Numbered from the stretch's first letter, positions 7,105-15,506 are shown. The stretch: DNA of 18,260 nucleotides from an uncultured Phycisphaerales bacterium (GCA_946886375.1 CAMPIL010000018.1:1-18260), one strand, 5' to 3'. Notes: generated by a model not told the origin, from the letters alone. Program-made: numbers and translations.

Positions 7105-8271
7105 ATGTCGGTGGACCTTGTGCCAGACTACGTGAACGTGCGGACGCCGTCGCAGCCGGTGGTGCAGATCGCGCGGCAGACGATGATCGATCCGCGCATT
7201 CCCGCGGTCGTGCCCGGCTTTGATGCGCCATTTTTCCAGGCGGGTTTGGCGGGCTATTCCGACGGCGCGATGCGGCTGATCGCCCGCCGCCACGGCTGCC
7301 CGTATTGCATCACCGAGGCCTTGTTGGACCGCACGCTCATCAGCGGCGGGAAGGGTCGGCGGAAGGAAGACCCCGACCTGCTTGCCGAGGAACTTGGCGA
7401 TCCGGAGGAAAATCGCGTCGCCGATGTGCGCGGCCTGCACGACCATCCCATCGCCGGACAGATCATGGGCACGACTGCCGATGAAATGGCGCAGGCTGCT
7501 GCGCTTCTGGCGCAGATGAATTACGACGTGATCGATGTCAACCTGGCCTGCCCGGTGAAGAAGATGCGCAAGGCCAACCGCGGCGGGCACTGTTTGACCG
7601 ACCCGGATCAGTCCATCGGCATTCTGCGAGCGGTTCGCGCCGCGACGCCGGCGAACATTCCGTGCACGGTGAAACTCCGCAGGGCGTTTGACGACACGCC
7701 TGAGATGGCCGCGAATTTTGAACGGATTTTCAACGCCGCGTATGAATCGGGTTACGCATGGGCCACGGTGCACTGCCGCACCGTGCAGCAGAAATACAAG
7801 GGGCCGGGCAAGTGGGAGTTCCTCGCGGACCTGGTGCGGAGGCATTCCGACAAGATCATCTTCGGCTCCGGCGACATCTGGTGCGTGGATGACATTTTCG
7901 CGATGCTGGACATCACCGGCGTGCACGCCGTGGCGGTGGCGCGCGGGTGCATCGGCAATCCGTGGATCTTCCGTCAGGCGCGGCAGATGATGGCGGGCCA
8001 GACGCCCATCGCGCCCACCATCGCTGAGCAACGCGATGCGCTGTTGGACCACTTTGAACTGTCCATCGCGCTGCACGGCGAGCGCAAGGCGTCGAAGATG
8101 ATGCGGAAATTCGGCATCAAATTCAGCGCGCATCACCCGGATTCCGAAGCGGTGAAAATGGAGTTCATCAAGTGCGCCAGCGTGGCGGATTGGAATCAGG
8201 TGATTCAACGGCATTACGGCATCGCCTTGGATGCGGATGAAATCTGCGCTGCGCCAACCGCGCACGGCTGA
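7105..8271 (+). CDS. tRNA-dihydrouridine synthase (Dus family)
   Basis: A 388-residue flavoenzyme that reduces specific uridines of tRNA to dihydrouridine with FMN and NADPH. Visible Dus signatures, numbered from the ATG at 7105, are the substrate-side FFQAGLAGYSDGAMR near the N-terminus, NLACPVKK with the catalytic C149, the HCRTVQQKYKG stretch, FGSGDI and the FMN-phosphate motif ARGCIGNPWIF. An ATG at 7099 would add two residues; 7105 is preferred because of the hexamer at 7091. About 35 extra residues precede the usual start of the barrel, making it longer than typical family members of about 320-350. The Dus subtype (A, B or C) cannot be assigned. udgX follows after 73 bases. Confidence 0.9.
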   Translation: MSVDLVPDYVNVRTPSQPVVQIARQTMIDPRIPAVVPGFDAPFFQAGLAGYSDGAMRLIARRHGCPYCITEALLDRTLISGGKGRRKEDPDLLAEELGDPEENRVADVRGLHDHPIAGQIMGTTADEMAQAAALLAQMNYDVIDVNLACPVKKMRKANRGGHCLTDPDQSIGILRAVRAATPANIPCTVKLRRAFDDTPEMAANFERIFNAAYESGYAWATVHCRTVQQKYKGPGKWEFLADLVRRHSDKIIFGSGDIWCVDDIFAMLDITGVHAVAVARGCIGNPWIFRQARQMMAGQTPIAPTIAEQRDALLDHFELSIALHGERKASKMMRKFGIKFSAHHPDSEAVKMEFIKCASVADWNQVIQRHYGIALDADEICAAPTAHG

Positions 8272-8333
8272 GTTCGGAGTAGGTGCTCCTGCTCATCGCC
8301 CAAGCGCGTGAAACTTCAGCGCATTCTCAGCCA

Positions 8334-8339
8334 TATCAT
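8334..8339 (+). promoter_or_regulatory. Possible -10 element, udgX
   Basis: TATCAT (five of six to TATAAT), ending five bases before the ATG at 8345. No clear -35 at normal spacing. Confidence 0.38.
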
Positions 8340-8344
8340 CGGAA

Positions 8345-9019
8345 ATGATTCGCGCTGCGGATTCTTATGAAGGCGCAGAGCACTACCTGCCTGCCCGAAT
8401 CACGTTGAAGACGCTGCGCGAAGCGGCCCAGGGTTGCCGCGGATGCTACTTGTACCGCAACGCCACTCAGGCGCTGATCGGCGAAGGACCGGCGCCTGCG
8501 CCGATCATGTTCGTGGGCGAGCAGCCCGGCGAGCAGGAAGACCTTGCCGGCCGGCCGTTCGTCGGGCCCGCCGGTCGCATGTTCGACAAGGCTCTGGCGG
8601 AAGTCGGCATCGAGCGACGCGAAGTCTTCGTCACCAACGCCGTCAAGCACTTCAAGTTCACGCCGCGCGGCAAACGGAGGATTCACGGCAAGCCCACGAT
8701 GCGGCAGGTGCGCGCGTGCCGGCCGTGGCTTGAGGCGGAGATCGCGCTGGTGCAGCCGCAGATGATCGTCGCCATGGGCGCGACCGCAGCGCAGGCTCTG
8801 TTCGGCACGGCGTTCCGGGTGAGCACGCAGCGCGGCGAACCGTTTGAGTGCGACTGGGCCCCCTGGTGCATGGCGACGGTGCATCCGTCTTCGCTCTTGC
8901 GCGCCCCGGATGAAGAATCTCGCCGCGCGATGTGGGCGCGTTTTGTCGAAGACATGCAAATCGTCGCGGCCCAGTATCGCAAGACCAAATCAAAGCAGAA
9001 AGCGCGCATGCGAAAATAG
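8345..9019 (+). CDS. udgX: UdgX-type uracil-DNA glycosylase (family 4-like, covalent AP-DNA binder)
   Basis: A 224-residue UDG-superfamily protein. It has C31-x2-C34, motif GEQPGEQED (58-66), RPFVGPAGRMF (70-80), the loop KRRIH (110-114) after VKHFKF, and HPSSLLRAPD (180-189). GEQPG plus the KRRIH insertion is the hallmark of UdgX; in the mycobacterial enzyme the histidine of that loop attacks the sugar after uracil removal and leaves the protein covalently bound to DNA, so H114 is the predicted nucleophile. Cysteines 31, 34, 125 and one of 169/175 are candidates for the iron-sulfur cluster; H102 stands where ordinary family 4 enzymes have KCRP. The C-terminal tail is strongly basic. It follows dus by 73 bases and faces zwf tail to tail. 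Confidence 0.9.
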   Translation: MIRAADSYEGAEHYLPARITLKTLREAAQGCRGCYLYRNATQALIGEGPAPAPIMFVGEQPGEQEDLAGRPFVGPAGRMFDKALAEVGIERREVFVTNAVKHFKFTPRGKRRIHGKPTMRQVRACRPWLEAEIALVQPQMIVAMGATAAQALFGTAFRVSTQRGEPFECDWAPWCMATVHPSSLLRAPDEESRRAMWARFVEDMQIVAAQYRKTKSKQKARMRK

Positions 9020-9106
9020 CCGAGACGCTCCTGCGTCCCTGGCACGGCCCGCGAAGACCTTGCGATTTCTGCCACGCACCAGCACGCGCCAGCATTCAGA
9101 GGAACG

Positions 9107-10642
9107 TTACATCGTGGCCACGTTGTGCCACGCGCGGCCATGGCGCGCCAGCAGATCATCAGAACTTCTGGGCCCCCAACTGCCGGGTTTATAGTTGGCG
9201 TGGATGTTCTTGCGCAGCAGCGCGGATTCAGGGCCGATGAACGGCATCACCGCCTCCCAGGCGTTTTCGACTTCAAGGCCGTGCTTGTACAGCGTCTGGT
9301 CGCCGCGCATCGCGTCCAGCAGCAGCGGGCCGTAGGCTTCCATCGGCTCGGCCTTGAATCGCTTGGCGTAATCGAAATCCATGGTGACTGAATCGATGTG
9401 CATGCCCGGGCCGGGAACCTTGCCTTCAAAGCGAAGGCTGACGCTTTCGCGCGGCGCGATTTCGATGACGATCTGGTTCGCGGGCCGCTTGCCGGACTGG
9501 AATTCGTCGCCATTGGAAAGCGTACGGAACAGATCCGCGGGCGGCTGCTTGAATTGAATGACAATTTCGGTGCGCTTGGCGGCCAAGCGCTTGCCGGTGC
9601 GCAGGTAGAACGGCGTGCCCGCCCAGCGCCAGTTGTCAAAATGCAGTGCGATGGCGGCGAAGGTTTCAGTCGTGGTTCCATTGCGCAGGCGCGGGTTCTG
9701 GTGATAGGCGGGCTCTTCGGCGTTGCCATCGTACTGCCCCAGCGCGCCGAATTCGCAGATGCGGTCGGCGGGCGTCGGCTGAATCGCCTCGATCACCTTC
9801 ACCTTTTCATTGCGGATGTTGCGGCTGGAAAAATTCGTCGGCGGCTCCATCGCCACCAGCGCCGTCACCTGCAACAGGTGCGATTGAATCATGTCGCGGA
9901 TCGCGCCGGCCTGATCATAGAAATCAGCCCGCCGACCCACGCCAACCGTTTCGGCGGCGGTAATCTGCACGTGATCGATGTAGCGGTGATTCCAGATCGG
10001 TTCGAAAATCGTGTTGGCGAAACGGAACACCAGCAGCCCCTGCACCAGTTCCTTGGCGAGGTAGTGGTCGATGCGGTAAATCGCGTCTTCCTCGAACGCC
10101 CGTCCCAGCGCGCGATTGAGCGATGCGGCGCTCTCGGCGTCCACGCCGAAGGGCTTCTCCACGATGATCCGCTGCCACGGCATCTGCCCGCCGTTGATCG
10201 AACACCATCGCTTGCCCTCGGCGACGATGCCCGACTGATTGATGCACTCAATGATGGGTTCGTACAACGTGGGCGCGACGGAAAGATAAAACAGGATGTT
10301 GCACGGAATATTGGATTCGGCGGCGAGCGATTCCAGCCGCTGAACCAGGCCCGGGTAGGTTTCGGTCTTCGTGGCGTCGCCTGCGAAATAGAACAGCCGC
10401 GACGCAAAGGCACGCCAGCCCGCGTCGTCAAAGCCCTTGGCGTACTCGCGTGCCCAGGTTGCAAGGTGCTCGCGCCACGCCTCATCGCTCATCTCGGTGC
10501 GGCTGACGCCCACGACGCATGCGCCCTTGGGCAGCGAGCCGGCATGAAACAGTTCATACAGCGCGGGAACCAGTTTGCGCGATGTAAGATCGCCGGACGC
10601 GCCGAAGATGACGATCACGCAAGGTTCGGGTTTCGCCGCCAT
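9107..10642 (-). CDS. zwf: Glucose-6-phosphate 1-dehydrogenase
   Basis: A 511-residue enzyme of the oxidative pentose phosphate pathway that oxidises glucose 6-phosphate to the lactone and makes NADPH. It shows the Rossmann nucleotide motif GASGDL (14-19), EKPFG (162-166), the substrate-binding/active-site RIDHYLAKE (190-198; the usual glycine before KE is alanine) and FEPIWNHRYIDHVQIT. Length is close to the family's 480-510. The ATG at 10642 was chosen since MAAKPEPCVIVIFGASGDL fits known starts; a TTG at 10678 would add 12 unlikely residues. No Shine-Dalgarno site is visible. It follows folA by 61 bases on the same strand, so it may be the last gene of the thyA-folA-zwf transcript. Confidence 0.95.
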   Translation of the reverse strand: MAAKPEPCVIVIFGASGDLTSRKLVPALYELFHAGSLPKGACVVGVSRTEMSDEAWREHLATWAREYAKGFDDAGWRAFASRLFYFAGDATKTETYPGLVQRLESLAAESNIPCNILFYLSVAPTLYEPIIECINQSGIVAEGKRWCSINGGQMPWQRIIVEKPFGVDAESAASLNRALGRAFEEDAIYRIDHYLAKELVQGLLVFRFANTIFEPIWNHRYIDHVQITAAETVGVGRRADFYDQAGAIRDMIQSHLLQVTALVAMEPPTNFSSRNIRNEKVKVIEAIQPTPADRICEFGALGQYDGNAEEPAYHQNPRLRNGTTTETFAAIALHFDNWRWAGTPFYLRTGKRLAAKRTEIVIQFKQPPADLFRTLSNGDEFQSGKRPANQIVIEIAPRESVSLRFEGKVPGPGMHIDSVTMDFDYAKRFKAEPMEAYGPLLLDAMRGDQTLYKHGLEVENAWEAVMPFIGPESALLRKNIHANYKPGSWGPRSSDDLLARHGRAWHNVATM

Positions 10643-10703
10643 GGGCGTGCATGATGACAAGGGGGCGGGGCGTGTCAACTTTCAATTCGCAGCCCGCGCC
10701 GGC

Positions 10704-11216
10704 TTACACCGGCCCCTCGCCCGACGCGAAGCGCATCCGCTCATATCGGCGGAAACTGAACGGCAACGGGTTGCTTGCATCGGGCTCGCGCCGCTCGTCC
10801 TCAACCAGCATCCATTCGTTCCAGTCCACTTCAGGGAAAAACACATCGCCTTCGATGCTCGCGTGAATGAGCGTGAGGTGCAGGCGATCCGCGCCGCGGA
10901 GGGCCTCGCGAAAAATCTCCGCCCCGCCAATGATGAAGATTTCTTCATCATGCTTGGCAAGCGCGATGGCGGAATCGAGACTGCTCGCGGTTTCCGCCCC
11001 TTCGGCCCGGTACGTGGCGTTGCGCGTCACGATGATGTTGCGTCTCTGCGGCAGCGGCTTGCCGATCGACTCATACGTCTTGCGCCCCATGATCACCGTG
11101 TGGCCGGTCGTCAATTGCTTGAACCGCTTCAGGTCCGCCGGCAGATGCCACGGCAGGCGGTTGTCGCGCCCGATCACACGGTTCTCAGACATCGCAACGA
11201 TGATCGACAGGATCAT
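10704..11216 (-). CDS. folA: Dihydrofolate reductase
   Basis: A 170-residue chromosomal-type DHFR that reduces dihydrofolate to tetrahydrofolate with NADPH. Visible are IIVAMSENRVIG (5-16), LPWHLPADLKRF (21-32) with the substrate-binding D28, the NADPH-binding MGRKTYESIGKPLP (43-56) and IIGGAEIF (95-102). The ATG at 11216 fits the usual N-terminus; a TTG at 11225 would add three residues. No good ribosome-binding site is seen. It lies downstream of thyA, its metabolic partner, since ThyA turns methylene-tetrahydrofolate into dihydrofolate. The usual tight thyA-folA junction is opened here by a 150-base gap that carries an inverted-repeat element. Confidence 0.95.
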   Translation of the reverse strand: MILSIIVAMSENRVIGRDNRLPWHLPADLKRFKQLTTGHTVIMGRKTYESIGKPLPQRRNIIVTRNATYRAEGAETASSLDSAIALAKHDEEIFIIGGAEIFREALRGADRLHLTLIHASIEGDVFFPEVDWNEWMLVEDERREPDASNPLPFSFRRYERMRFASGEGPV

Positions 11217-11239
11217 GATTACCAATCACTGGATGACCA

Positions 11240-11353
11240 CGCAGAGACGAAGACACGGAAAGAGGTTTCGGATGGTGCGAGGGTTGCGGGGGAGGGGGGG
11301 CGGCGAACCGATTCGCTCGCAACAATCTTCACTCCGTGTCTGGGTTTCTGCGC
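11240..11353. repeat. Inverted-repeat element with a G-tract loop between thyA and folA
   Basis: The 20-base arms at 11240-11259 (CGCAGAGACGAAGACACGGA) and 11334-11353 (TCCGTGTCTGGGTTTCTGCG) are reverse complements with 17 of 20 positions matching. They enclose 74 bases that include G-tracts GGG (11282-11284), G5 (11289-11293) and G7 (11295-11301). The arm sequence resembles the ACCACGNAGACACGGAG-type palindromic repeats I associate with many environmental genomes (a recollection, not a search). No second copy was seen in this window and there is no transposase. It may be a MITE or REP-like insertion, or a folded RNA between the two genes. Confidence 0.6.
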
Positions 11354-11366
11354 GTTTTTTTCTATC

Positions 11367-12164
11367 TCACACCGCCACGGCCGCGGAAATGTGCGGGTGG
11401 GGGTTGTAGTTGGCCAGTTCGAAGTCCTCGTACTTGAACTCGAAGATCGATCGCACCGCAGGGTTGATGCGCATCATTGGCAGCGGGCGGGGCTGGCGCT
11501 TCAACTGCTCGCGCGCCTGCTCGATGTGGTTCTGATACAGGTGCGCATCGCCAAAGGTGTGAATGAATTCGCCAGGCTTCAGGCCGGTCACCTGCGCCAT
11601 CATCATCGTCAACAACGCGTAACTGGCGATATTGAACGGCACGCCCAGGAAGATATCCGCTGAGCGTTGATACAACTGGCACGACAGCCGGCCCTCGGCG
11701 ACGTAGAACTGAAACAGCACGTGACACGGCGCAAGAGCCATGCGCGGAATGTCCGCGACATTCCACGCGCTGACGATCAAACGGCGGGAATCGGGATTGG
11801 ACTTGATCTCGGAAATGACTTGGCTGACCTGATCGATGTGACGGCCATCTGGCCCCGGCCAAGATCGCCACTGATACCCGTAGACAGGGCCCAATTCGCC
11901 GGTGTCGGGGTCGGCCCATTCGTTCCAGATGCTGACTCCGCGGTCATTGAGCCACCTGACGTTGGTTTCGCCTTGCAAGAACCACAGCAATTCGTTGATG
12001 ATGGATTTGAGGTGCAGTTTCTTGGTGGTGACCAGCGGAAAGCCTTCGCCAAGGTCAAAGCGGAGTTGCCTGCCGAAGACGCTCAGCGTGCCGGTGCCGG
12101 TGCGGTCGGCCTTGGGCGTGCCGTGGTCCAGCACATCGCGCATGAGGTCAAGGAATTGGCGCAT
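11367..12164 (-). CDS. thyA: Thymidylate synthase (ThyA type)
   Basis: A 265-residue enzyme converting dUMP to dTMP with methylene-tetrahydrofolate. Nearly all family landmarks are present: RTGTGT (21-26), the phosphate-binding arginine in that region, [14 protein letters not shown], the nucleophile C147 in [29 protein letters not shown] (166-183) and [12 protein letters not shown] near 202-213. The length matches the 264-residue E. coli enzyme. The ATG at 12164 gives the standard MRQFLDLM start; a GTG one codon earlier is also in frame. There is no Shine-Dalgarno site, and TATCAT ends six bases before the ATG. It precedes folA on the same strand. Confidence 0.97.
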   Translation of the reverse strand: MRQFLDLMRDVLDHGTPKADRTGTGTLSVFGRQLRFDLGEGFPLVTTKKLHLKSIINELLWFLQGETNVRWLNDRGVSIWNEWADPDTGELGPVYGYQWRSWPGPDGRHIDQVSQVISEIKSNPDSRRLIVSAWNVADIPRMALAPCHVLFQFYVAEGRLSCQLYQRSADIFLGVPFNIASYALLTMMMAQVTGLKPGEFIHTFGDAHLYQNHIEQAREQLKRQPRPLPMMRINPAVRSIFEFKYEDFELANYNPHPHISAAVAV

Positions 12165-12170
12165 CACGCC

Positions 12171-12176
12171 ATGATA
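12171..12176 (-). promoter_or_regulatory. Possible -10 element, thyA
   Basis: Minus-strand TATCAT (five of six to TATAAT) with exactly six bases before the ATG, which would place the first transcribed base at the A of ATG. Upstream -35 space is GC-rich and shows no match. Confidence 0.42.
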
Positions 12177-12221
12177 GCGTTGGCGAAGGGGCGCGGCCGC
12201 CGCGTATGCATTGGCATCGCT

Positions 12222-12704
12222 CTAGAACCAGCGATACATCGCTCCAAGCAGCAGGCCGTAACCGATGCTGGTGATGGAGCCCAGGATGATCGCCACCCAG
12301 GCGTGAGCCGCGCCGCGGATGTTCGGATTGCGGGAACGCCTGACCAATCCAACGATGCCAAGAATCACAGCCGTAACGCCCAGCAGGATTCCGACGAAGG
12401 GGAGCAGTGAAAACACGGAGAAGTAATAACCCACCAGTGCGGCGGGATTCTTGTAGGGAACCATCGCCGGCCCAGGTATATCCGCAGGCAGCCGCAAGCC
12501 GGTGGATCGCGTGGGCGGCGCCTGCAGAATCCTTTCCAGCGTCGCATCCGAAAGCACCGGTTTCGCAACTCCATCGACAGGGCCGATCAGCATGGCATCG
12601 GTCGGGATGCGTCCTTCGCACGCCCACTGCGCGATCATGTCCATCGCGGCGGGGCCGAATTCCCGCCCGTCGTTCAAGCGAATTGTGAATTGTTCAGTCT
12701 GCAC
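12222..12704 (-). CDS. GYF-type domain plus DUF4190-like membrane protein
   Basis: A 160-residue protein. A GTG start at 12704 is chosen for its perfect GGAGG six bases upstream (12711-12715). Residues 5-60 (FTIRLNDGREFGPAAMDMIAQWACEGRI) look like the bacterial GYF_2-type domain that recurs in planctomycetes. After a Pro-rich linker, residues 87-121 and 134-155 are hydrophobic helices with glycine-rich packing (GILLGVTAVILGIVGL, RGAAHAWVAIILGS), the DUF4190 pattern. It is probably an inner-membrane protein with a cytoplasmic protein-binding head; its function is unknown. It sits between an OppF-type ATPase (47 bases upstream) and thyA (57 bases downstream). Confidence 0.82.
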   Translation of the reverse strand: MQTEQFTIRLNDGREFGPAAMDMIAQWACEGRIPTDAMLIGPVDGVAKPVLSDATLERILQAPPTRSTGLRLPADIPGPAMVPYKNPAALVGYYFSVFSLLPFVGILLGVTAVILGIVGLVRRSRNPNIRGAAHAWVAIILGSITSIGYGLLLGAMYRWF

Positions 12705-12710
12705 CGCAGC

Positions 12711-12715
12711 CCTCC
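12711..12715 (-). promoter_or_regulatory. Shine-Dalgarno site fixing the GTG start at 12704
   Basis: Minus-strand GGAGG with a six-base spacer to GTG. It rules out the longer frame extending to 12755, which would overlap the upstream ATPase stop. Confidence 0.7.
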
Positions 12716-12751
12716 GTTTCCGATTGTGCCGCGCATCGCTGGTGTCGTCAA

Positions 12752-13594
12752 TCACCTCAGAATGCCTGTTTCACCGCGGCGGGTCGCGCGCGGATCAGGT
12801 TCGGGCACTGCGGCGAGAAGCGCCTGAGTGTATTCGTGCGCCGGACGGTTCACGATCGAATCGCAATCGCCCTCTTCCACGATCCGCCCGTTCAACATCA
12901 CGGCAATTCGATCGCAAATGTGGTGCACCACGGCCATGTCGTGGCTGATGAACAGGTACGACAGACCGAACTCATCCTGAAGATCCTTCAACAGGTTCAG
13001 AATCTGCGATTGGATCGACACATCCAGCGCGGATGTTGGTTCATCGCACACAATGAGTTTGGGTTGAAGGCCCAGTGCGCGGGCAATGCCGATGCGCTGC
13101 CGCTGACCGCCGGAAAATTCATGCGGATACCGCTCTGCGGCCTCGCGCGGCAGGCCGCAGCGCACCAGCAACTGCTCAACGCGTTCACGCAACTGCCGGC
13201 CCCTGGCCAACCTGTGCACCAGCAGCGGCTCGCCGACAATCGGCCCGACCTTCATGCGCGGATCAAGCGAACCGGCCGGGTCCTGAAAGATGATCTGCAT
13301 CTGGCGGCGAAGTTGGCGCAGCGTGCCGCTGCGCAAATCGAACACCGACTGGCCTGCGAACACCACCGTTCCGCCGGTTGCGGGAATCAATCGCAGGATC
13401 GCGCGGCCGACTGTCGTTTTTCCGCATCCGGATTCACCGACAAGCCCCAGCGTTTCGCCGGGCTTGACGTGCAGCGTGACGCCGTCCACTGCCTTCACAT
13501 ATCCAGCGGTTCGCCCCAGCACGCCTCGGCGGATGGGAAAGTGAACGCGAAGGTCGGTAACCTGCAGCAGCGCATCGGCGGGATTGGTCGCCAT
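12752..13594 (-). CDS. Oligopeptide/dipeptide-type ABC transporter ATPase (OppF/DppF-like)
   Basis: A 280-residue ABC ATPase. It shows Walker A GESGCGKT (53-60), Q-loop Q104 (IIFQDP), signature [14 protein letters not shown] (161-174), Walker B LIVCDEP with the D-loop (180-192) and H-loop H218 (FISHDMAVV). The C-terminal [16 protein letters not shown] (253-268) is the tail typical of Opp/Dpp ATPases that drive peptide or nickel uptake. No permease, binding protein or OppD partner lies within the window, so it is an orphan here. It follows htrA by 60 bases and is followed after 47 bases by the GYF protein. No Shine-Dalgarno site; TACGAT ends six bases before the ATG. Confidence 0.93.
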   Translation of the reverse strand: MATNPADALLQVTDLRVHFPIRRGVLGRTAGYVKAVDGVTLHVKPGETLGLVGESGCGKTTVGRAILRLIPATGGTVVFAGQSVFDLRSGTLRQLRRQMQIIFQDPAGSLDPRMKVGPIVGEPLLVHRLARGRQLRERVEQLLVRCGLPREAAERYPHEFSGGQRQRIGIARALGLQPKLIVCDEPTSALDVSIQSQILNLLKDLQDEFGLSYLFISHDMAVVHHICDRIAVMLNGRIVEEGDCDSIVNRPAHEYTQALLAAVPEPDPRATRRGETGILR

Positions 13595-13600
13595 GCGTGC

Positions 13601-13606
13601 ATCGTA
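13601..13606 (-). promoter_or_regulatory. Possible -10 element, OppF-type gene
   Basis: Minus-strand TACGAT, four of six to TATAAT, with exactly six bases before the ATG at 13594. No -35 match at 16-18 bases. Confidence 0.38.
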
Positions 13607-13654
13607 CCGCGGGAAACGTGCGGGATTGAGATATGGCAGTCGCTCGCGACGCGA

Positions 13655-15154
13655 TCACTCTGCGGCCAGGCGCAGCATCAGCCGTCGGCCGAGCGAGTCG
13701 TACGCCTCGGCCCGCGCACCTTGCCGGCTGAAATCGGTCGAGCGGAGCGCAGCAATGAATTCGTCGACGTCTCCAACAGTGAAATCGTTGACGGCGACGA
13801 TGATCGTTCCGGCGCCGATCAACGTCGAGAGGCGCGAATCCGGCACCAACCCCTGGATGATCACGCCCGGGCGGAAGGCGGCGCCGAAGCCTTCGGCCAG
13901 TTCAGGCGTGCTGGTCGCCATGCGGGCGATGCCAAGCCCCACGATGGAATCGCGCGGCTGATTGGGCGGAATCTGGCCGGTGGCGCGAAGCATGTCCAGA
14001 CGCGCCAGCGGCACGCTGATTTCCATCATCTGGCTCACCTGCCTCTCCGGCTGCGTGCGCCAGATCGTGAGGGTCGCGCTTTCGCCGGGCAGCATGGAGG
14101 AAACGATGGATTGCAACTGCGGCACCGTGCCCACCGGGCGTCCGTTCACGTGCGTGACCACGTCATCGGGCTGAACGCCGGCAATGGCGGCGGCTTCATT
14201 GTCGCGCACGGCGGTGATGACGATGCCGTTGCCGTTGAACCCCAGTCGCGCCAAGCGCGAGGAATTGTCATCAGCGTTGAGCGGAACATTGACGCCCAGA
14301 AATCCCTTTTCGACGTAGCCGTTCTTGATGAGTTGCGTGACGACGGGGTAGATCATGTCCAGCGGAATGGCCAAGCCGATGCCCGCAAACTGGCCTTCGT
14401 CCAGCCCGCCGTTGTACCGGCGTGTGCCGGTGGCGATGGCGGTGTTCATGCCGATGACGTGCCCGCGGTAATCCGTCAGCGGCCCGCCCGAGTTGCCCGG
14501 GTTGATCGCTGCGTCGACCTGGATGAAATTTTCGTACCCGATGCGCACGCCGGCTTCATCCCGCAACACGCCCACGCTGCGGTCCTTGCCGGACACCACG
14601 CCCGAAGACATGGAGAACCGGAAATCAAAGGGCGATCCAAACGCGAAAACCAGATCGCCCTGCTTCACTGGCGCGGCAAGATCGGCCAGTTGAGCCGGAT
14701 GCAGCAATCCGGGAGTGATCTTGATGACGGCGATGTCCGTGCTGGGGTCGGACCCAACTAGAGTGGCTTCGCGCACGGTGCCATTGTGCAACTGCACGTC
14801 GATGCGCACGGCATTGAGAATCACGTGATTGTTGGTGACGATGTGGCCCTGGTCATCGTACACCCAGCCTGACCCGGTTGAGATGCCGGCGCGTTCCACG
14901 CCCAGCGAGTCGCGGTCCATGTACTGGGCGCTGATGTGCACGACCGAAGGCTCCACGACCGTGGCGATGTCGCGATAGGCCTGATTGATGCGCTCCAGCA
15001 CGTCGGTGCTCTCAAGGCCATGCCGGGCCTGAATGATCTGAGTGCGCGTGTGTTCGTAGGTGAGGCGGCGGACGGCGGCGGGCCCGGCAAACAGCACAAG
15101 GCCTGCCGTGATGAGCACGATGATGCTGGGACCGTAGCCGCTGAGTTTGCGCAT
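13655..15154 (-). CDS. Membrane-anchored HtrA/DegP-family serine protease with two PDZ domains
   Basis: A 499-residue envelope protease. Residues 8-28 are a hydrophobic anchor or uncleaved signal (PSIIVLITAGLVLFAGPAA). The trypsin-like domain spans about 60-275 with H110 (TNNHVI), D140 (STDIAVIKI) and S222 (GNSGGPL), a full triad. A first PDZ covers about 285-375 (GFLGVNV, GVQPDDVVTHVNG). A second, more divergent PDZ-like region covers about 403-497 (GLGIARM, GTIIVAVNDF). This is the DegQ/DegS type of quality-control protease facing the periplasm. The start at 15154 has GGA upstream; a longer frame to 15316 contains no signal-like sequence. It heads the minus-strand cluster that runs to zwf. 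Confidence 0.92.
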   Translation of the reverse strand: MRKLSGYGPSIIVLITAGLVLFAGPAAVRRLTYEHTRTQIIQARHGLESTDVLERINQAYRDIATVVEPSVVHISAQYMDRDSLGVERAGISTGSGWVYDDQGHIVTNNHVILNAVRIDVQLHNGTVREATLVGSDPSTDIAVIKITPGLLHPAQLADLAAPVKQGDLVFAFGSPFDFRFSMSSGVVSGKDRSVGVLRDEAGVRIGYENFIQVDAAINPGNSGGPLTDYRGHVIGMNTAIATGTRRYNGGLDEGQFAGIGLAIPLDMIYPVVTQLIKNGYVEKGFLGVNVPLNADDNSSRLARLGFNGNGIVITAVRDNEAAAIAGVQPDDVVTHVNGRPVGTVPQLQSIVSSMLPGESATLTIWRTQPERQVSQMMEISVPLARLDMLRATGQIPPNQPRDSIVGLGIARMATSTPELAEGFGAAFRPGVIIQGLVPDSRLSTLIGAGTIIVAVNDFTVGDVDEFIAALRSTDFSRQGARAEAYDSLGRRLMLRLAAE

Positions 15155-15506
15155 GAAGTTCCGTGGCCTTTGACGCTGCGGGCGGGTGCAGCAAACGTCC
15201 GCGAAGTCTAACGCTGCACAGACAACTTTATTCGGCAGGCGGCAGGGGGAGTTGCAATCGGCCGTTGGCGGCACCTTGAAGCGGCCGGTCAATGCCGTTT
15301 TGCCGGGCGATAACAACCACGGAAGGCATCCGGCGGCAGCCTAAACCGCACGGGTGGATTTCTCGGGGTTGCCAGACCCGCATTCGCAAGGATTGGCGCA
15401 GGCCCGACTCCAGGTGAATTGGATGCTGGTTTCCGAGCGCTCGTGGCGCCATCAACCTGAATGTTTCACAACTTGAATCACATTGCATTGCTCTGGGAGA
15501 AGTCTC
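15155..15506. other. 352-base gene-free stretch between divergent htrA and the fibro-slime gene
   Basis: No convincing gene on either strand. A minus-strand open frame (15228-15488) has no ribosome-binding site and an unlikely composition. A pair of CGGCCG palindromes flanks about 23 bases near 15265-15295. The stretch should hold the promoters of both genes, but no clear -35/-10 pair was found. Confidence 0.5.

Noticed and set aside
9024..9037. GACGC-TCCT-GCGTC hairpin after udgX as a terminator
   Set aside because: Only five base pairs and no following T tract on either strand.
9398..10654. A 418-codon plus-strand open frame opposite zwf
   Set aside because: Antisense shadow of a fully recognised glucose-6-phosphate dehydrogenase.
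10643..10678. TTGACA on the minus strand upstream of zwf as a -35 box
   Set aside because: The hexamer at 17 bases downstream (ATCATG) is a poor -10; CATCAT at eight bases before the ATG matches only four of six, and zwf is probably co-transcribed with folA.
12836..14761. A 641-codon plus-strand open frame opposite the OppF and HtrA genes
   Set aside because: It is antisense to two genes with full catalytic motifs, spans their intergenic gap, has a low-complexity His/Arg/Gly-rich composition and no domain. High third-position GC produces such frames.
15228..15488. An 86-codon minus-strand frame in the gene-free stretch
   Set aside because: No ribosome-binding site, no motif, no coupling to a neighbour and a composition typical of chance frames.
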